Assembly: GCA_030998015.1 (NCBI GenBank)
Contig: JARWMV010000233.1
Coordinates: forward strand, 1,054,001-1,118,000
Source of the DNA: Ceratorhiza oryzae-sativae
Taxonomy: Eukaryota; Basidiomycota; Agaricomycetes; Cantharellales; Ceratobasidiaceae
Reading direction: 5' to 3'
DNA length: 64,000 bases
Shown in pieces: positions 33,987 to 47,429 of the stretch. The stretch's first letter is position 1, and every line of letters starts with the position of its first letter. Made by a program: the position numbers and the translations under genes. The notes beneath the pieces were generated by a model. That model made no database searches. It saw only the letters and a program-made list of their open reading frames with translations, and was not told where the DNA came from.

Positions 33987-36900
33987 ATGGCGAGCGCGAA
34001 AAAAACGACAACGACCAACGGGATAATTGCGACGGCGGCGAAGGCCGACGAGGCTGATGCGGTGCTGGAGCTCGCCGACGGCAGCACATACGCGGGGACG
34101 AGCTTTGGTGCCGAGACGAGCGTCGCGGGCGAGTGTGTGTTCCAGACAGGTGAGCACGGAGCATATACGCCTGCGAGATACTGACGGCCCGCAGGCATGG
34201 TCGGATACACCGAGTCGCTCACCGATCCGTCCTACGCCGGCCAGATCCTCGTCCTCACCTACCCGCTCATCGGCAACTACGGTGTCCCCGCCCGAACAAA
34301 ACCAGAGCTCGACACTCTGCCCGAGGACTTTGAGTCGAGCAAAATCCACGTCGCGGGCCTCGTCGTCTCCTCATACTCCGAAGAATTTAGCCATTTTTTG
34401 GCCTCGTCCTCGCTCGGTGCTTGGCTCAAGGAAAACAACGTGCCCGCGATCTACGGGGTCGACACACGTGCGTTGACCAAACGCATCCGCGAAAAGGGAT
34501 CCATGCTTGGTCGGCTATCGATCAACGGCGACGTCCCACCATACTCAGATCCCAATGTCCTCAACCTCGTCGAACGTGTCTCGATCACCGAATCCAGGCT
34601 CTATACGCCAAAGTCTGTATCGAAGCGCGAACCGAGGTTACACCCATCTGGCCGACCGTTACGCGTATTGGCATTTGACGTGGGCATGAAATATAACCAG
34701 ATCCGGTGCTTCACATCTCGGGGCGTCGAGCTACTCGTTGTCCCTTGGAACCATGATATCTCCACCCAACCCGCCGATTCCTACGATGGTGTCTTTATCT
34801 CAAACGGACCAGGCGACCCATCCCTCCTCACCCCTACCATCGACCAACTCAAGCGGCTCATATCCCTCCCTGCTCGCAAGCCAAACCCGTTTTTGGCATT
34901 TGTCTAGGTCACCAACTCTTGGCCCTTGCCGCTGGGGCACGCACATCCAAAATGAAGTACGGAAACCGCGGTCACAACATCCCTTGCACCGACACCCGCT
35001 CCGGGCGATGCTATATCACGTCCCAAAACCACGGTTTCCAGTCGAGGCCGCCTCTCTCCCTCAAAACTGGCACGAACTCTTTGTCAACGCCAACGATGGA
35101 AGCAACGAAGGCATCTACTGCTCCACCATGCCGTTCTTCTCCGTCCAATTCCACCCGGAAAGCACGCCTGGCCCGCGCGACACCGAGTTCTTATTCGATG
35201 TGTTTGTGGAAAACGTCGCGTCATGCGCCGAAACCAACTCGCTCGTCCCGATCGACTTGCCCGGAAGCGGACCTGTATCCCAGCCGGCGACTCCACCCCC
35301 TATCGAGCGTATCCCCGTCAAAAAGGTCCTCGTCCTCGGCTCGGGCGGTCTCTCGATCGGCCAAGCGGGCGAATTTGACTATTCCGGGTCCCAAGCCATC
35401 AAGGCGCTTAAAGAAGAAGGGATCTACACCATTCTCGTCAACCCAAACATCGCTACCATCGCCACGTCCAAGGGGCTCGCGGACAAGGTCTACTTTTTAC
35501 CCGTCACGCCCGAGTTTGTGCGCAAGATTATCAAGTACGAGCGGCCGGATGGGGTGTACGTCACGTTTGGCGGCCAAACGGCGTTGTCGGTGGGCATCGC
35601 GCTCAAGGACGAGTTTGAAGCGCTGGGGTGCCGAGTGCTTGGAACCCCCATCCAGACGGTGATTACGACTGAAGATCGCCAGCTTTTCGCGGACGCCATG
35701 GCCGAGATTGGAGAGCGGTGCGCTGAATCGGCTTCGGCTGCCACTTTGGACGAGGCACGTGCTGCTGCGCAAAAGATTGGATTCCCTGTGATTGTCCGTG
35801 CGGCTTATGCGCTGGGCGGATTGGGAAGTGGCTTTGCGCAGAATGAGGATCAGCTGGATGCGTTGTGCCGCAAGGCGTTTGCCACGAGTCCCCAGTCCTA
35901 GTCGAGAAGAGCATGAAAGGATGGAAGGAGATCGAGTACGAGGTCGTGAGAGATTGTCGGGACAACTGTGTGACCGTGTGTAATATGGAGGTGAGATTGG
36001 TTTTTCTCTGACACCTTTTTCGGTACATTAAGGAACATTGGTAGAATTTCGACCCGCTGGGTATTCACGGGAGACTCGATCGTCATTGCACCTTCCCAGA
36101 CTCTATCCGATGTGGATTACAACATGCTCAGAACTACTGCAATCAATGTGGTCAGGCATTTGGGGGTTGTGGGCGAGTGCAATATCCAGTACGCGCTGAA
36201 CCCTACATCGAGGGAGTATTGCATCATCGAGGTGAGTTTGATATGTTTGAAACTATTTGAGATGTTGAAACACGAGGTATTCAGGTCAACGCCCGACTCT
36301 CTCGCTCTTCTGCCCTGGCCTCCAAAGCAACGGGTTATCCTCTCGCTTTCATCGCGGCCAAACTTGGTCTTCATATTCCCCTCAACTCGATTTCCAATTC
36401 CGTCACTCGCTCGACCACGGCTTGCTTCGAGCCCTCACTCGACTATTGCGTCGTCAAGATTCCACGATGGGACTTGAAAAAGTTCAGCCGGGTCAGCAAG
36501 CTGCTGAGCTCGAGCATGAAGAGTGTGGGAGAAGTGATGAGCATTGCTCGGACGTTTGAGGAAGCGATCCAAAAGGCCGTTCGGGCCATTGACGATTCGT
36601 TTGTTGGATTTACTCCAGTGAGTCTGTCATGGCATGCTGCTTTTCGGGAATTTTTTTTTTTGCTAATGGGGTCGGATTGGGTAGAATGGATTCGTAGATG
36701 ACATTGACGAAGAACTGGTCAACCCTACGGATAAAAGAATCTTTGCCATTGCCGATGCATTCCAGCGTGGATATTCTGTCGAGAAGATCTGGGAGATGAC
36801 CAGCATCGATCGCTGGTTCTTGACCAAGCTCAAGGGAATTTGGGAGATGGAGAAGCATATTGTGTACGTCGGTCTCGTTTATTTGTGAGCTCCAGGTCTG

Positions 36901-39900
36901 ATTGTTGCGTGTATGCGTAGTGCTGTTGGGCTTTCTGGCCTCGGACCTGGTCTCCTCCGTAAAGCCAAGCAATACGGTTTTTCGGACAAGCACTTGGCGA
37001 CTTGCCTTCAATCCACTGAGCTGGCTATCCGGCGATTGCGCAACGAGAGCAACATCGCACCATTTGTCAAGCAGATTGATACCGTCGCGGCCGAGTTCCC
37101 TGCTTATACCAATTACCTCTACACAACCTACAACGCCGTCGAGCACGATGTCGAGTTCAACGATCATGGAGTTATGGTGCTCGGTTCGGGTGTGTACAGG
37201 ATCGGGTCTAGCGTCGAGTTTGATTGGTGTGCAGTTCGTGCTATCCGGACGTTGCGCGACCAAGGGATCAAGACAATTATGGTAAACTATAACCCCGAGA
37301 CGGTCAGTACCGACTATGACGAAGCGGATCGTCTGTACTTTGAGAACATCTCGCTCGAGACGATCATGGACATATATGATGCCGAGACTTCGAGGGGTGT
37401 TATTCTTTCCATGGGTGGTCAAACGCCCAACAACATTGCCCTCCCGCTCCATCGTCAAAACGTCAAGATCTACGGAACGTCACCCGAGATGATCGATACG
37501 GCCGAGAACCGTTACAAGTTTTCTCGCCTGTTGGACACAATTGGGGTCGACCAGCCCCTGTGGAAGGAACTCACGAGCTTTGACGAGGCGTTCAAGTTTT
37601 GTGAAAAGGTCGGATACCCCGTGCTTGTTCGGCCTTCGTACGTCCTTAGTGGCGCAGCGATGAACGTCGTTTCGAGTCCGGACGATTTGGCATCGTATTT
37701 GACCCAGGCTACTGCTGTCTCGAGGGACCATCCGGTCGTCATTTCAAAGTACATCGAAGAGGCGAAGGAGATCGAGATGGATGCCATCGCCAAGGACGGC
37801 AAGCTCATTATGCACTATATTTCGGAGCACGTCGAGAACGCGGGTGTTCATTCCGGAGACGCGACCTTGATTCTGCCTCCCCAGGACCTGGACCCAGAGA
37901 CCGTTCGCCGAATCGAGGACGCTACGCGCAAGATCGGTGATGCGCTCAACGTAACGGGCCCATTCAACATCCAGTTCATCGCCAAGAACAACGAGATCAA
38001 GGTGATCGAATGCAACCTCCGCGCGGCTCGTTCGTTCCCGTTCGTGTCCAAGGTGTCTGGAGTCGATGCAATCGAAATGGCGACCAAAGTGATGATGGGC
38101 TTGCCGGTCGAGGCGTATCCTGCGACGTCCCTTCCTGAAAATTATGTCGGCGTCAAGGTTCCACAGTTTAGTTTCAGTCGATTATCCGGCGCAGATCCGG
38201 TTCTCGGCGTCGAGATGGCCTCGACGGGAGAGGTGGCCTGTTTCGGCAAGGACAAGTACGAGGCGTATTTGAAGGCGTTGATTTCCACAGGTATTCAGCC
38301 CCCCAAGAAGAATATCTTGCTTTCGATCGGAGGGTTCAAGGAGAAACTCGAGATGCTTCCGTCAGTGCAGAAGCTGCATCAGGCTGGATATCAGTTGTTT
38401 GCTACGTCTGGTACCGCAGATTTCTTCACCGAGCATAATATCCCTTGCAAGGTACGTTTATAAAATGACAATGGTTGAGATATGTTAAAATGTCGTTGAA
38501 TAGTACCTCGAAACCCTTGGAGAGGACGCAAGGGACGCCCAGAAATCCGAATATTCGCTGACACAACATTTGGCCAATAATTTGATCGACATGTATATCA
38601 ACTTGCCCTCGAAGAACAAGTATCGCCGTCCGGCTAGCTATGCAAGCAAAGGATACCGAACTCGTCGTATGGCTGTCGACTTTGCCATTCCTCTTATTAC
38701 CAACGTCAAATGTGCCAAACTCTTGGTCGAGGCCCTCGTTCGACGAATGCCACTTGAAGTCTCGAGTGTCGACTACAAAACATCGCATACAACCCACACG
38801 TTCCCCGGTCTTGTCAACGTACAGGCATTCCTGCCCAACCTCACGGAACGCTCCCCGAGCGAGTTTGCAGAGCTCACCAAGGCGTCACTTTCCAGTGGCT
38901 TCACGACGATTCAGATCATCGCCCATGGAGCCAAGCCCGGACTGGGAATTACGGATACAATTCAATTGGACGCGGCTCAAGCGAACGCAGTTGGCGCGGC
39001 GCACTGTCACTATGCGTTCTGTGCGATGGCAGCTGGGGCAAACATCAAGACTCTCGACGAGGATGTTCAAGCTGAGACCAAGTCACTGTTGATCCCGTTC
39101 GGTGGACCACAGCAAGGAATCAATAATATCAGCTCGGTTGCCGCTCATTTTGCCGCCTGGCCAGTTGACAAACCTGTGATTACCGATGCTGCTACAACCG
39201 ACTTGGCGTCCGTGCTGTTGTTGGCGAGCTTGCATGGACGAAGTGTGCATGTCACAAATGTGATGACCAGTGGAGATATTGGGCTGATTGCGCTCAGCAA
39301 AGCCAAATCGCTCAAGGTGACCTGCGATGTGTCAGTATATGCGCTATTCTTTTCTCAAGATTCCTTCCCGGGCGCAACCTGCTTACCGACGGCGCAAGAC
39401 CAAAAGACACTATGGGCGAACATCGCGGCCATCGATGCGTTCTCAGTGGGAACAATGCCATATGCGCTTGGGACGTTCTTGGGCAAGCCTGTATCTGCGA
39501 GCTCCGGAATTTTGGAAACTCTTCCTCTCCTCTTGACAGCCGTGGCGGAAGGGCGATTGACGCTGGACGATATTACTGAAAAACTTCACGATAACCCTGT
39601 CAAGATCTTTGGTCTTGCTGAACAGGCTCATACTGAGGTCGAGGTCGTGATCGATCGTAAAGCTCCGTTCCCAGCGTCCAATCACTGGTCCCCACTCGGT
39701 GATACCCTGACTACCGGATTTGTTCATCGCGTTGTGGTACACGGGAACACTGTCTTCCTGGATGGCGTTGCCTCAACGGCCGCCATGGGTCGTGACCTTT
39801 CGGCGGCAGCGCCCGTTTCTCGCGCCGCTCAGGACCGTGGTGCCCGCGCATCTTTCGTCGCTCCCCGTCGCCCGTCTCTTGGCTCTGCGGATGGCCGTCC

Positions 39901-41110
39901 TCTATCACCGGCGGTCCTCCATGTACCCGCTACTTCTACGAGTCTTACCGCTCAAGGCATGTCCCTGCTCCCAAGTACGGCCATTCGTCAGGCTGTTTCT
40001 ATACCAGCATCATTGGGCTCTCTCACTCCCCACCCGGCATTCCACCGACGACATATCCTTTCCGTTCGACAATTCACCCACGACGATCTCCATTACCTCT
40101 TCAATCTCGCTCATGAGATGCGCCTACAAGTCGAGCGTTCTGGAAGCCTAGATATTCTCAAGGGTCGAGTTCTCTGCACTCTGTTTTATGAGCCGTCGAC
40201 ACGAACAAGTTCAAGCTTTGAAGCCGCGATGAAGCGACTTGGGGGAGATGTGGTGGCTGTTAATGCTGACTCATCCAGCGTGATGAAAGGCGAGAGTCTA
40301 GCAGACACCATTCGCACTCTGGGATGTTATGCAGACGCGATAGTGTTGAGGCATCCTGCCGTTGGCAGTGCTCAGACTGCCGCCAAGTTCTCGCCCGTTC
40401 CGATTTTGAACGCTGGGGATGGGGTTGGCGAGCATCCTACTCAGGTTTGTCCTTGGCTATATGCATCGATCTGGTTGACTAACAGCTTATGAGCAGGCAC
40501 TATTAGACATTTATACTATCCGATCTGAGCTTGGAACGGTCAATGGTCGTACTATCACGCTACTCGGAGACCTAAAGAATGGACGAACCGTCCACAGCCT
40601 TGTCACTCTCCTATGCTTCTACTCCGTGCAACTCAACTTTGTCTCACCTCCATCGCTGACTATGCCTGAGCATGTCACTCTCCTTTGCCCGCCGAGCGGG
40701 TGTCACAGTTCGGGAATACACATCCCTAGACGAAGTATTAAAGGATACAGACGTACTGTATGTGACGAGGGTACAACAAGAACGATTCGAAAGCACGGAA
40801 GCATACAACTCGGTCAAGAGCGCATACGTGATTAACCAGGCCGTGCTCGCTCGGGCAAAGGAGGATATGATCGTGATGCATCCTTTGCCAAGGGTGAATG
40901 GTGAGTTGAACAGGCAATTCCATTTACACGAATATTTAATACTACTCGGGGATAGAAATTGACCCAGACGTGGACTTTGATTCAAGGCGTGCGGTGTATT
41001 TCCGCCAGATGCGCTATGGATTATTCGTAAGTGCGCAAATCCCACACACGAGCTTTTCTAATTGCGCAATCCAGGTCCGAATGGCATTGTTAGCCAGTAT
41101 TCTTATTTAA
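33987..41110 (+). CDS. URA2: Multifunctional GATase-CPSase-(DHOase-like)-ATCase, URA2 type
   Basis: Catalyses the first two steps of de novo pyrimidine synthesis: glutamine-dependent carbamoyl phosphate formation, then carbamoyl aspartate formation. The start at 33987 is [12 protein letters not shown]. The glutaminase domain has [17 protein letters not shown], the Cys nucleophile region ([14 protein letters not shown] after frame correction) and FFSVQFHPE. The CPSase has [20 protein letters not shown] and [20 protein letters not shown]. The DHOase-like domain (from [12 protein letters not shown]) lacks the metal-binding HxH, as in fungal Ura2. The ATCase has [20 protein letters not shown] and the C-terminus [17 protein letters not shown], with the stop at 41110. 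Nine introns join in phase, giving about 2,200 residues, like yeast Ura2. Four single-base frame breaks are present: one T missing in the run at 34890-34894, one G missing at 35041, one G missing at 35895, and one extra C at 40682-40683. Confidence 0.93.
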
Positions 41111-41618
41111 AAGTTCGAGCCTGAATATTGTATATATCCTCAGATAACACTGAATTGAAAGCACAGTTTTGTGATAAAAGTGCGTGGGAAGAGTTTTGGT
41201 TTCGCATAAGGTTGTATGTTACGGATCGGTAAGGAAGGCGCGACCACGGTGGCGCGCGTTGTAAAATTTTTGAAGATCATGCCCTTGGATCTCGTGACAG
41301 TCAGTTCTCTCAGTTCACATACTGCTCATATACGCATTCCCAATTTCTATCCCACATATTTGTGTATATAAGCACCCCCGTAGAACATATGATATTATAG
41401 AAAGAGATTAGTCGAGTCATGCCTCGTTTACTCCACTTCATGCCGCCGCGGAGTCAGAGCTATTTAAGGCTTTTGCCTGGAACAAAAATGGGTCTCCTGT
41501 ATTTTTACGCATTGTTGAAAGACGTAAACTATCAAGAAAACCAACTTACACAGGACGCATGCTCAATACCGATTACTCACAGTTCATACAACTCATACAA
41601 GCAAATCATGGATGGGTT

Positions 41619-42910
41619 TCAACGTATGATACCGTGATAGGACGCACTCAGCGCAGTGAAAACAGAGTTAATATGTTGATCAAGAGCGCCTTCAATGTGT
41701 TGAGCACAGTTCCTCTTGCACTCCCAAGAACCTTCGCCTATCAGTTGTACTACACGTCGGTGAAGCCGTGGTAGTTCACGCAAAGCAGATATGCCGACCA
41801 AAGGTGAATCAGAAATTAAGCGGGATGTGTATGTTTGGTTGAATGGGTCCGGGAATATCTTTTTCACAAACACATCCGTGCAGACGACAAAGCACTCTGG
41901 ACGCAGCTCCTTTTTGACAACATCGAGTATGAGGGTGGGATTCAAAACCCAGCTGAACCGTATTCTGGATAATGGCAGCGGAGTTAAGTAGACTTGGGCC
42001 GCCAAAAGCTTGGCCCGATCATCCCGTGTGAGTTTGGTCCAGATGTGAGACCTATACCCTTCGCTGAGGATCGCACAGAAAACCAGTCCAAATAAGATGG
42101 ATCGGAAAGTTTCAAGCTGTGGTTATTGTACAAACCAACCAAGAGGTTCTCGTTGTGGAGCGTGGGCTTAGGTTTACCCAAAGTGTTCCAGCCCCAGATA
42201 AATACCGGCTGTTCGGGCTTCTGAATGTGACACCCTATAATGATCCGAACTTGCCGTTCCATGGCTGAATCCTCTTGTAATTTAGCGTAAGCCAGCGCGT
42301 CGAGCACTTCAGCCTGTTCCCACATCTGGCTAGCTCAGTGTTCGGGGGAGCCCAAAACCCTTCGGAACTGTCTGATCGCCCAATCTTCGACCTCTGACAT
42401 GCCAAATCGCCTAGCAAGGCTAGCCATATTAAGATGGGCTTTAAAAGCAGAGACAGTCCCTTGCTGGTCGGTTTCAACTTCAGTGATCAAATCGCGATAT
42501 TCAGGTTGTGTTATTCTAAATGCGGTGTCATTCATGGCTGTCGAGTCTTGAAGATGGCGCTACTCACACGCCATAAAATAATAACATCAAGCAGCGAAAG
42601 GCGTAAGCTTTAATCTGGGGAATGACTATTGGATTGTCATCTGAGCAACCCTCAGGTTCAGCAGAAGATTGATCCATTGGAACCCTTGGCAATTTAAACA
42701 TGTCGGCAAAGACTTGTGAATGAGGAAGCAACCTGGAAGTATGGACCTTTCCACAAAAAGGTGAAGCACGGCAATCAGGAAGCGAGTCATTGCAAGTCAA
42801 GGCGCCGGTTTAGCTATCACCTTGAATAAGTGAGTCTCAACAAGAAATATGACATTTCCGTCATCGAAGTAGTAATCCTTGTCACGAGTGGCTCGGTTGG
42901 GTATCGCCAT
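41619..42910 (-). pseudogene. BTB/POZ domain protein, disrupted copy (A)
   Basis: BTB/POZ proteins act as dimerisation or cullin-3 adaptor modules. The start at 42910 is MAIPNRATRDKDYYFDDGNV, followed by IFLVETHLFK, then after an intron VHTSRLLPHSQVFADMFKLP and NPIVIPQIKAYAFRCLMLLF, as in basidiomycete BTB proteins. After a further intron come FGMSEVEDWAIRQFRRVLGS, LDALAYAKLQ, AAQVYLTPLPLSRIRFSWVL and SPLVGISALRELPRL, with the end at 41619. Two lesions are visible relative to the neighbouring copy: an in-frame TGA at 42335-42337 where the paralogue has Leu, and a lost base in the A4 run (T4 on the coding strand) at 42079-42082. It may be a young pseudogene, or a gene with consensus errors; a nonsense change is harder to explain as an indel error. 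Confidence 0.7.
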
Positions 42911-43794
42911 GGTGGATAAGGGCAAATCAGGCTCTGTCACCTGACTTGATGGCTGGTTTTAGGAGGGATGTTGGCGCTAGTATAGACTCCCCAGCCTTGG
43001 ATGCGCGTAAGAACTTTTTTACGCAGGAATCATACAATTAGATAATTAAATTTGATTTAGAGCACATGTCTACTGTTTACTTTGCGTCGCTTAGGTCTCA
43101 GCGTTTCGTTTCCGTTTCTCCCGCCTCACAGCGTAAATGAATGCCATGTAACTCAATTACCTGATCCTTATTGAATCTATCTTCCTTTTCTTTCCTTTTC
43201 CCTTCATTATTAATAGTCTTCCTGTAGACCCCTCTCTCTTAGAGTCTTAGACTTCAATACGATTTTATTAGTATTTATTTTCGTGTTTATTTTATATCGT
43301 GTTCGAGTCAAAGGAGAGAGGGGGAAAGTCACTCAGCACACATGTTGGTTCCATGTACAAAAGATCCCATTTATCGTATCAAAAGCTTTATTGTAATCCG
43401 CCGTACATATTGCGGATGAACATTCTGTTTCCTCGGGTCACGAATTGAGCTTTTCGCCTGAGCATATAAAGCTCCCTTTATTTATAGATCACCTACACCA
43501 ACAACCGAATTGCAAGGGCGGGCTGTATGCTGAAATTTATTTGCAGTTGCAGCTTCATCCAAAACGTCACTTCGTCATACCAAACGACAAGGGCGTCTGA
43601 CGCATATCCAAACTTGTTCAGCACATACAATACAAAGATATTCATCATTTATATGGCACTCAATACATAGACCATGCGAAAGGCCATCACAGGTAGCGGA
43701 TTTGATAAAACACAGCCAAGCCCTCATACATTACACCTTCGCCCTGGACTTTCTTCAACAGACAAATGTGTATAACGAGGAATCACTAGTCATT
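42911..43794. other. Intergenic region between the BTB paralogues
   Basis: This is the 5' flank of BTB copy A and the 3' flank of BTB copy B. It is AT-rich, with a CT-rich stretch near 43185-43235. No coding content is recognised. Confidence 0.45.
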
Positions 43795-45009
43795 TCAGAG
43801 GATTTTGTCATGATAAGAATAACCGAGTATCTTGAAAACCGATTCAATATGATCATCAAGAGCATCTTGAATACGGACCCTGCAACCGTCGCTGCATTTC
43901 CAGGAGTCCCCACTAAACAGCTCTCCTAAATCTCGACAAAGCCTTGGCATCTCCCGCAGGGCGGATACGCCAACTAGAGGCGAGTCAGATGATAGGCGCG
44001 AAATGTATGACTCGCTGAATGCGAATGGAAAGATCTTTTTAAGAAAGGTTTTAGAGCATTTTGAGAAACACGTGGGACGTTCCTGTTCTTCGACAGCCTC
44101 CATAATTTGGCTGGAGTAAGGATCCAGCTGAGATCAATGAGGGAGAATGGCAGCGGAGTTAAATATACTTGAGCTGCCAAGAGCTTAGCTCGACCCTCTA
44201 GTGAAAGCTTGCTCCAGACTGTAGATTTGTGCCCTTCGCTAAGAACAGCGCAGAAGACGAGTCCAAACAACGGGGGATCAGAAAATTTGAGATCCTTGTT
44301 AGTGTAGAAATTGAACAGGACCCTAGCGCTTTGGCTCTCGTGAATAAAGAAGCTCCAGCGACTGAGAGAAGAAGAGTATCTTGAAGTTTAGCATATGCAA
44401 GTGCGTCGAGTAGCTCAGTATGCTCCCATGAAAGTTTGGCTAGATGTTTAGGGGAGGCTAAAACCCTTTCTAACCGTTCAACTGCCCATGCTTCAATTTT
44501 GGCCATGCCAAATTGACGAGATAGACTACCGATATAAAGATAGCATTTGAAGGCTTGTGTGGTGCGTTGGTAGTCATGGTCCACCTCCGATATCAGGACT
44601 TGATACTCGACGTCCATTACCCTATAGATTATTGTCAGTTCGTATTTGTTACACTCTGTCACACTACGAACAGTCCATAAAACAGTAATAGCAGCAAGCG
44701 AAATGCTGATGCTTTCACTTGAGGAATGACGATCGGGTTATGGTCGGAGTGGCCTGCCAACTGGAGGGAAGATTCGTCGTTTTCAGAAACTAGTGGTTTA
44801 ACTAGGCCACTGAGCACTTGAGAATGAGGTAACAGTCTCGAAGTGTGAACCTTTTAACGGAAACATGTCAGATTAGCCATCATAGCCAGCGTGGGATCGA
44901 CGACTCGATTGGTTCCTACTTTGAACAACGTTTTCTCGATTAGAAAGATTACATTTCCATCATCGAAATAGTATTTCGGATCGCGATTTGCTTCGGTGGG
45001 GAGTGGCAT
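43795..45009 (-). CDS. BTB/POZ domain protein, tandem copy (B)
   Basis: Tandem paralogue of the gene at 41619-42910, in the same orientation. The start at 45009 is MPLPTEANRDPKYYFDDGNV, then IFLIEKTLFK, an intron with a GTAGGA donor, VHTSRLLPHSQVLSGL and HNPIVIPQVKASAFRLLLLL. After the second intron come FGMAKIEAWAVERLERVLAS, PKHLAKLSWEHTELLDALAY, RAKLLAAQVYLTPLPFSLID and SDSPLVGVSALREMPRLCRD, ending at 43795. The leucine at the position of the stop in copy A is intact here. A frame change between about 44340 and 44390 interrupts the region after AYAKLQ, and the segment is some 30 residues shorter than in copy A. This may be an unrecognised intron, a consensus error or early decay. Function unknown beyond the BTB module. 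Confidence 0.65.
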
Positions 45010-46420
45010 TTTTGAGGATGGTGGTCTCAACTTTGAGCTACCGGGGTGATAAGATCGTGTGGCAACATCATCTGATGCTGTGGCTGGTTTTAGATCTAGA
45101 GGCAGCGCCTGCACGTATCGTGGATATCTTCACTCTGGCATATATCCTAGATGGCTTAATTATAGTATGCTTAAATGCGCGGATTAACAAAGTGTTGGTA
45201 TTTATACTATGTATATATGTATATATCACGCTGTATGCGTAAGGCAAGTAAATGTATAATATATTCAAGTGCGTGGATGACTACCTACGGCGCAAGATAG
45301 CGCTCCTTATATGCACAAAAAGAGGTGGTCTAGCACATCGTAGAACGTTACGCTAAGTACGAGATTCGTACTACGCAAGTCATGTGATTGCCAGTTCATT
45401 CTGGTATATTCGATATATAATTGTATTCTACACAAAGATCGTAGAGCACCGCTTTCTGCTGGCGGTCTAGCGTTCATGTTTTGTGTTCCTCTCCTGTCCG
45501 TTGAGATGTACTTCAATCTAGGATTAATTTAGCTAATTGATTTTATTCCCTAGGTTTGGTTTCTATTTCTACTCTACAAAGGTGCCTGGCGAACCACATG
45601 TGAAGGTAGGTTAGGTGAATTGATTCATCTTCCAATCGCAGAGTACATACCCGCTAGTTTTCTTCGTCTTGAACCAACGGATAAAATAGCCATACATTCG
45701 TTGATGTAATGCAAGCTTACATTTTAGGAGCTCCTACGGATTATTGGGTAACCTCATTACTCTATCGATCCACTTTACGGCAAGATCCTCAATTATAGAA
45801 TCTGCGTTTCGTTCGATAGGCTCCATTTCGTCCTCGAAAAACCCAGCTTATTCTCACCTTGATAAACTCGAGACTCATGTAAACAAGTCCTTTCGTACGT
45901 TTACATGAAGCACCATGGTCCGGAAGTTTGCATCGACGTAACCTAGAGCGTTCCCGACCCTCAAAGATAGGTTAACAGTGCGTTTGATGGCGCCAAATGA
46001 GAGCACTCCAACTCGAAACACCTCTTAATGCTGGCCCGCCTCCACTCTAACCTCAAGATCAGTTCATTAGGACATTCTTAAGGTATTGAGTAAAGCATGA
46101 ACGCTTGGGTTATGGATTCAGATCACGAGCAGGACTGAGGTAGTATTTTTCCTCTCGGTAAAGCAACTGAAGTATGGTGCAACATGTAGACCCAGAGCTA
46201 CCCCGGGCGCCTCTCGAGAGGGGGACCCGCTGACATAAGTGCCATGACATAATATGGGCCTGGGCTGGGCCGGATCACCAGTTGACGACTACCACAAGCA
46301 TCTCACTCTCGCCTCACGCTCTTCACGCCGTTTAGAACGAGACCACGCGCTCGAATATAATCTGGTTCAGCCGCTGACCTTTTACCCTTTACAACTCGAT
46401 ACCCTTGCCACCATCAAGCA
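45010..46420. other. Intergenic region upstream of the Rab gene
   Basis: About 1.4 kb with no supported gene. It holds the promoter side of BTB copy B and the promoter of the Rab18-like gene. Local AT-rich sequence near 45190-45240 carries ATATATGTATATATC repeats. No mobile-element ends were recognised. Confidence 0.4.
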
Positions 46421-47429
46421 ATGACCGAGGCGCCACTCAACGCAAAGATTCTGCTAATTGGTGAGTGAATCTTGGGTTTCTTGCATTAAAATGCTGAGAA
46501 TGAGTTTGAATAGGCAACTCTAGTGTGGGGAAGTCAAGTATCCTGTTGAGGTTTTCGGACGAAACCTGGTTGAGCGAAGATGAGAGCAGCGCGACTATCG
46601 GAGTGGATTTCCGCGTGAGTGCTGTGTACGATTCCTCTGATTACATCGCTAATCCGCAGACTCGCCCTGGATGAGTAGGTCACAAAGATGGAGGTGCGGG
46701 GGAAGAAAGTCAAGCTGAGCATCTGGGTCAGTCCATGTCCCACTATCACCATTGCTGCTGATTCTCATTTGCATGCGCGCAGGATACCGCTGGTCAAGAA
46801 CGTTTCCGAACAATCACCTCGTCCTACTACCGCGGCGCGCAAGGAATCATCCTAGGTAAACAAAATCACACGGATGTCACCACTGGACCCTGTTGATGAC
46901 ACTTCAATTAGTCTATGACGTCGCAAATCGTGAATCCTTCGAGGCTCTGCCGAAATGGTTCTCTGAGCTCGAGACGTATGTTTCACCATCGGTTGTGAAG
47001 ATTGTCGTCGGTAAGGATGCCTTGGACGTTTGCATGGACCTTCACTCACTATTTACACCTAATAGGCAACAAGGTCGATAAGGAGTTCTCTAGGCAAGTC
47101 TCGACAGAGGAGGGCCGAGCGTTCGCCCAAAGGATGGGCACACTATTTGAGGAATCATCGGCCAAGACCAAGGTCGGGGTTCAGGATACTTTCCGAGAGC
47201 TGGTAGAAAAGGTATGCCTCTTCTGGATACTATTCTAACGCCCTTCTCACCAATCTGGATTTTTTAGATTGTTGACACCCCCGAACTCTGGGCGCCATCT
47301 GCACCTCGAGCCGCACCTGGGAACACCAACAGCACCCGCACGACGGCTTCGGGCCGGACAATTCCCGGCTCTGTGAACCTGGTGGATGACGCGAACGTAG
47401 AGCATGATGGTGGAGGCTGCGCGTGCTAA
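46421..47429 (+). CDS. Rab18-like small GTPase
   Basis: Ras-superfamily GTPase of the Rab family acting in vesicle or lipid-droplet traffic. The start at 46421 reads [14 protein letters not shown], then after an intron [20 protein letters not shown]; together they form the P-loop [28 protein letters not shown] is the effector region. [20 protein letters not shown] is switch II, GNKVDKE the base-binding NKxD and [10 protein letters not shown] the SAK motif. The C-terminus ends in GGGCAC, a CxC-type double geranylgeranylation signal, with the stop at 47429. Five or more short introns join in phase; some of these motifs span exon junctions. Switch and C-terminal patterns are closest to Rab18. 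Length is about 210 residues, as usual. No frame damage is seen. Confidence 0.9.

Noticed and set aside
34889..35045. Frame changes in URA2 explained as introns
   Set aside because: Protein motifs are continuous to within one residue across each break, leaving no room for an intron of 40 bp or more.
36610..37458. Long antisense frame (282 residues) opposite the CPSase domain
   Set aside because: It is a shadow of the URA2 coding strand, which is confirmed by conserved motifs.
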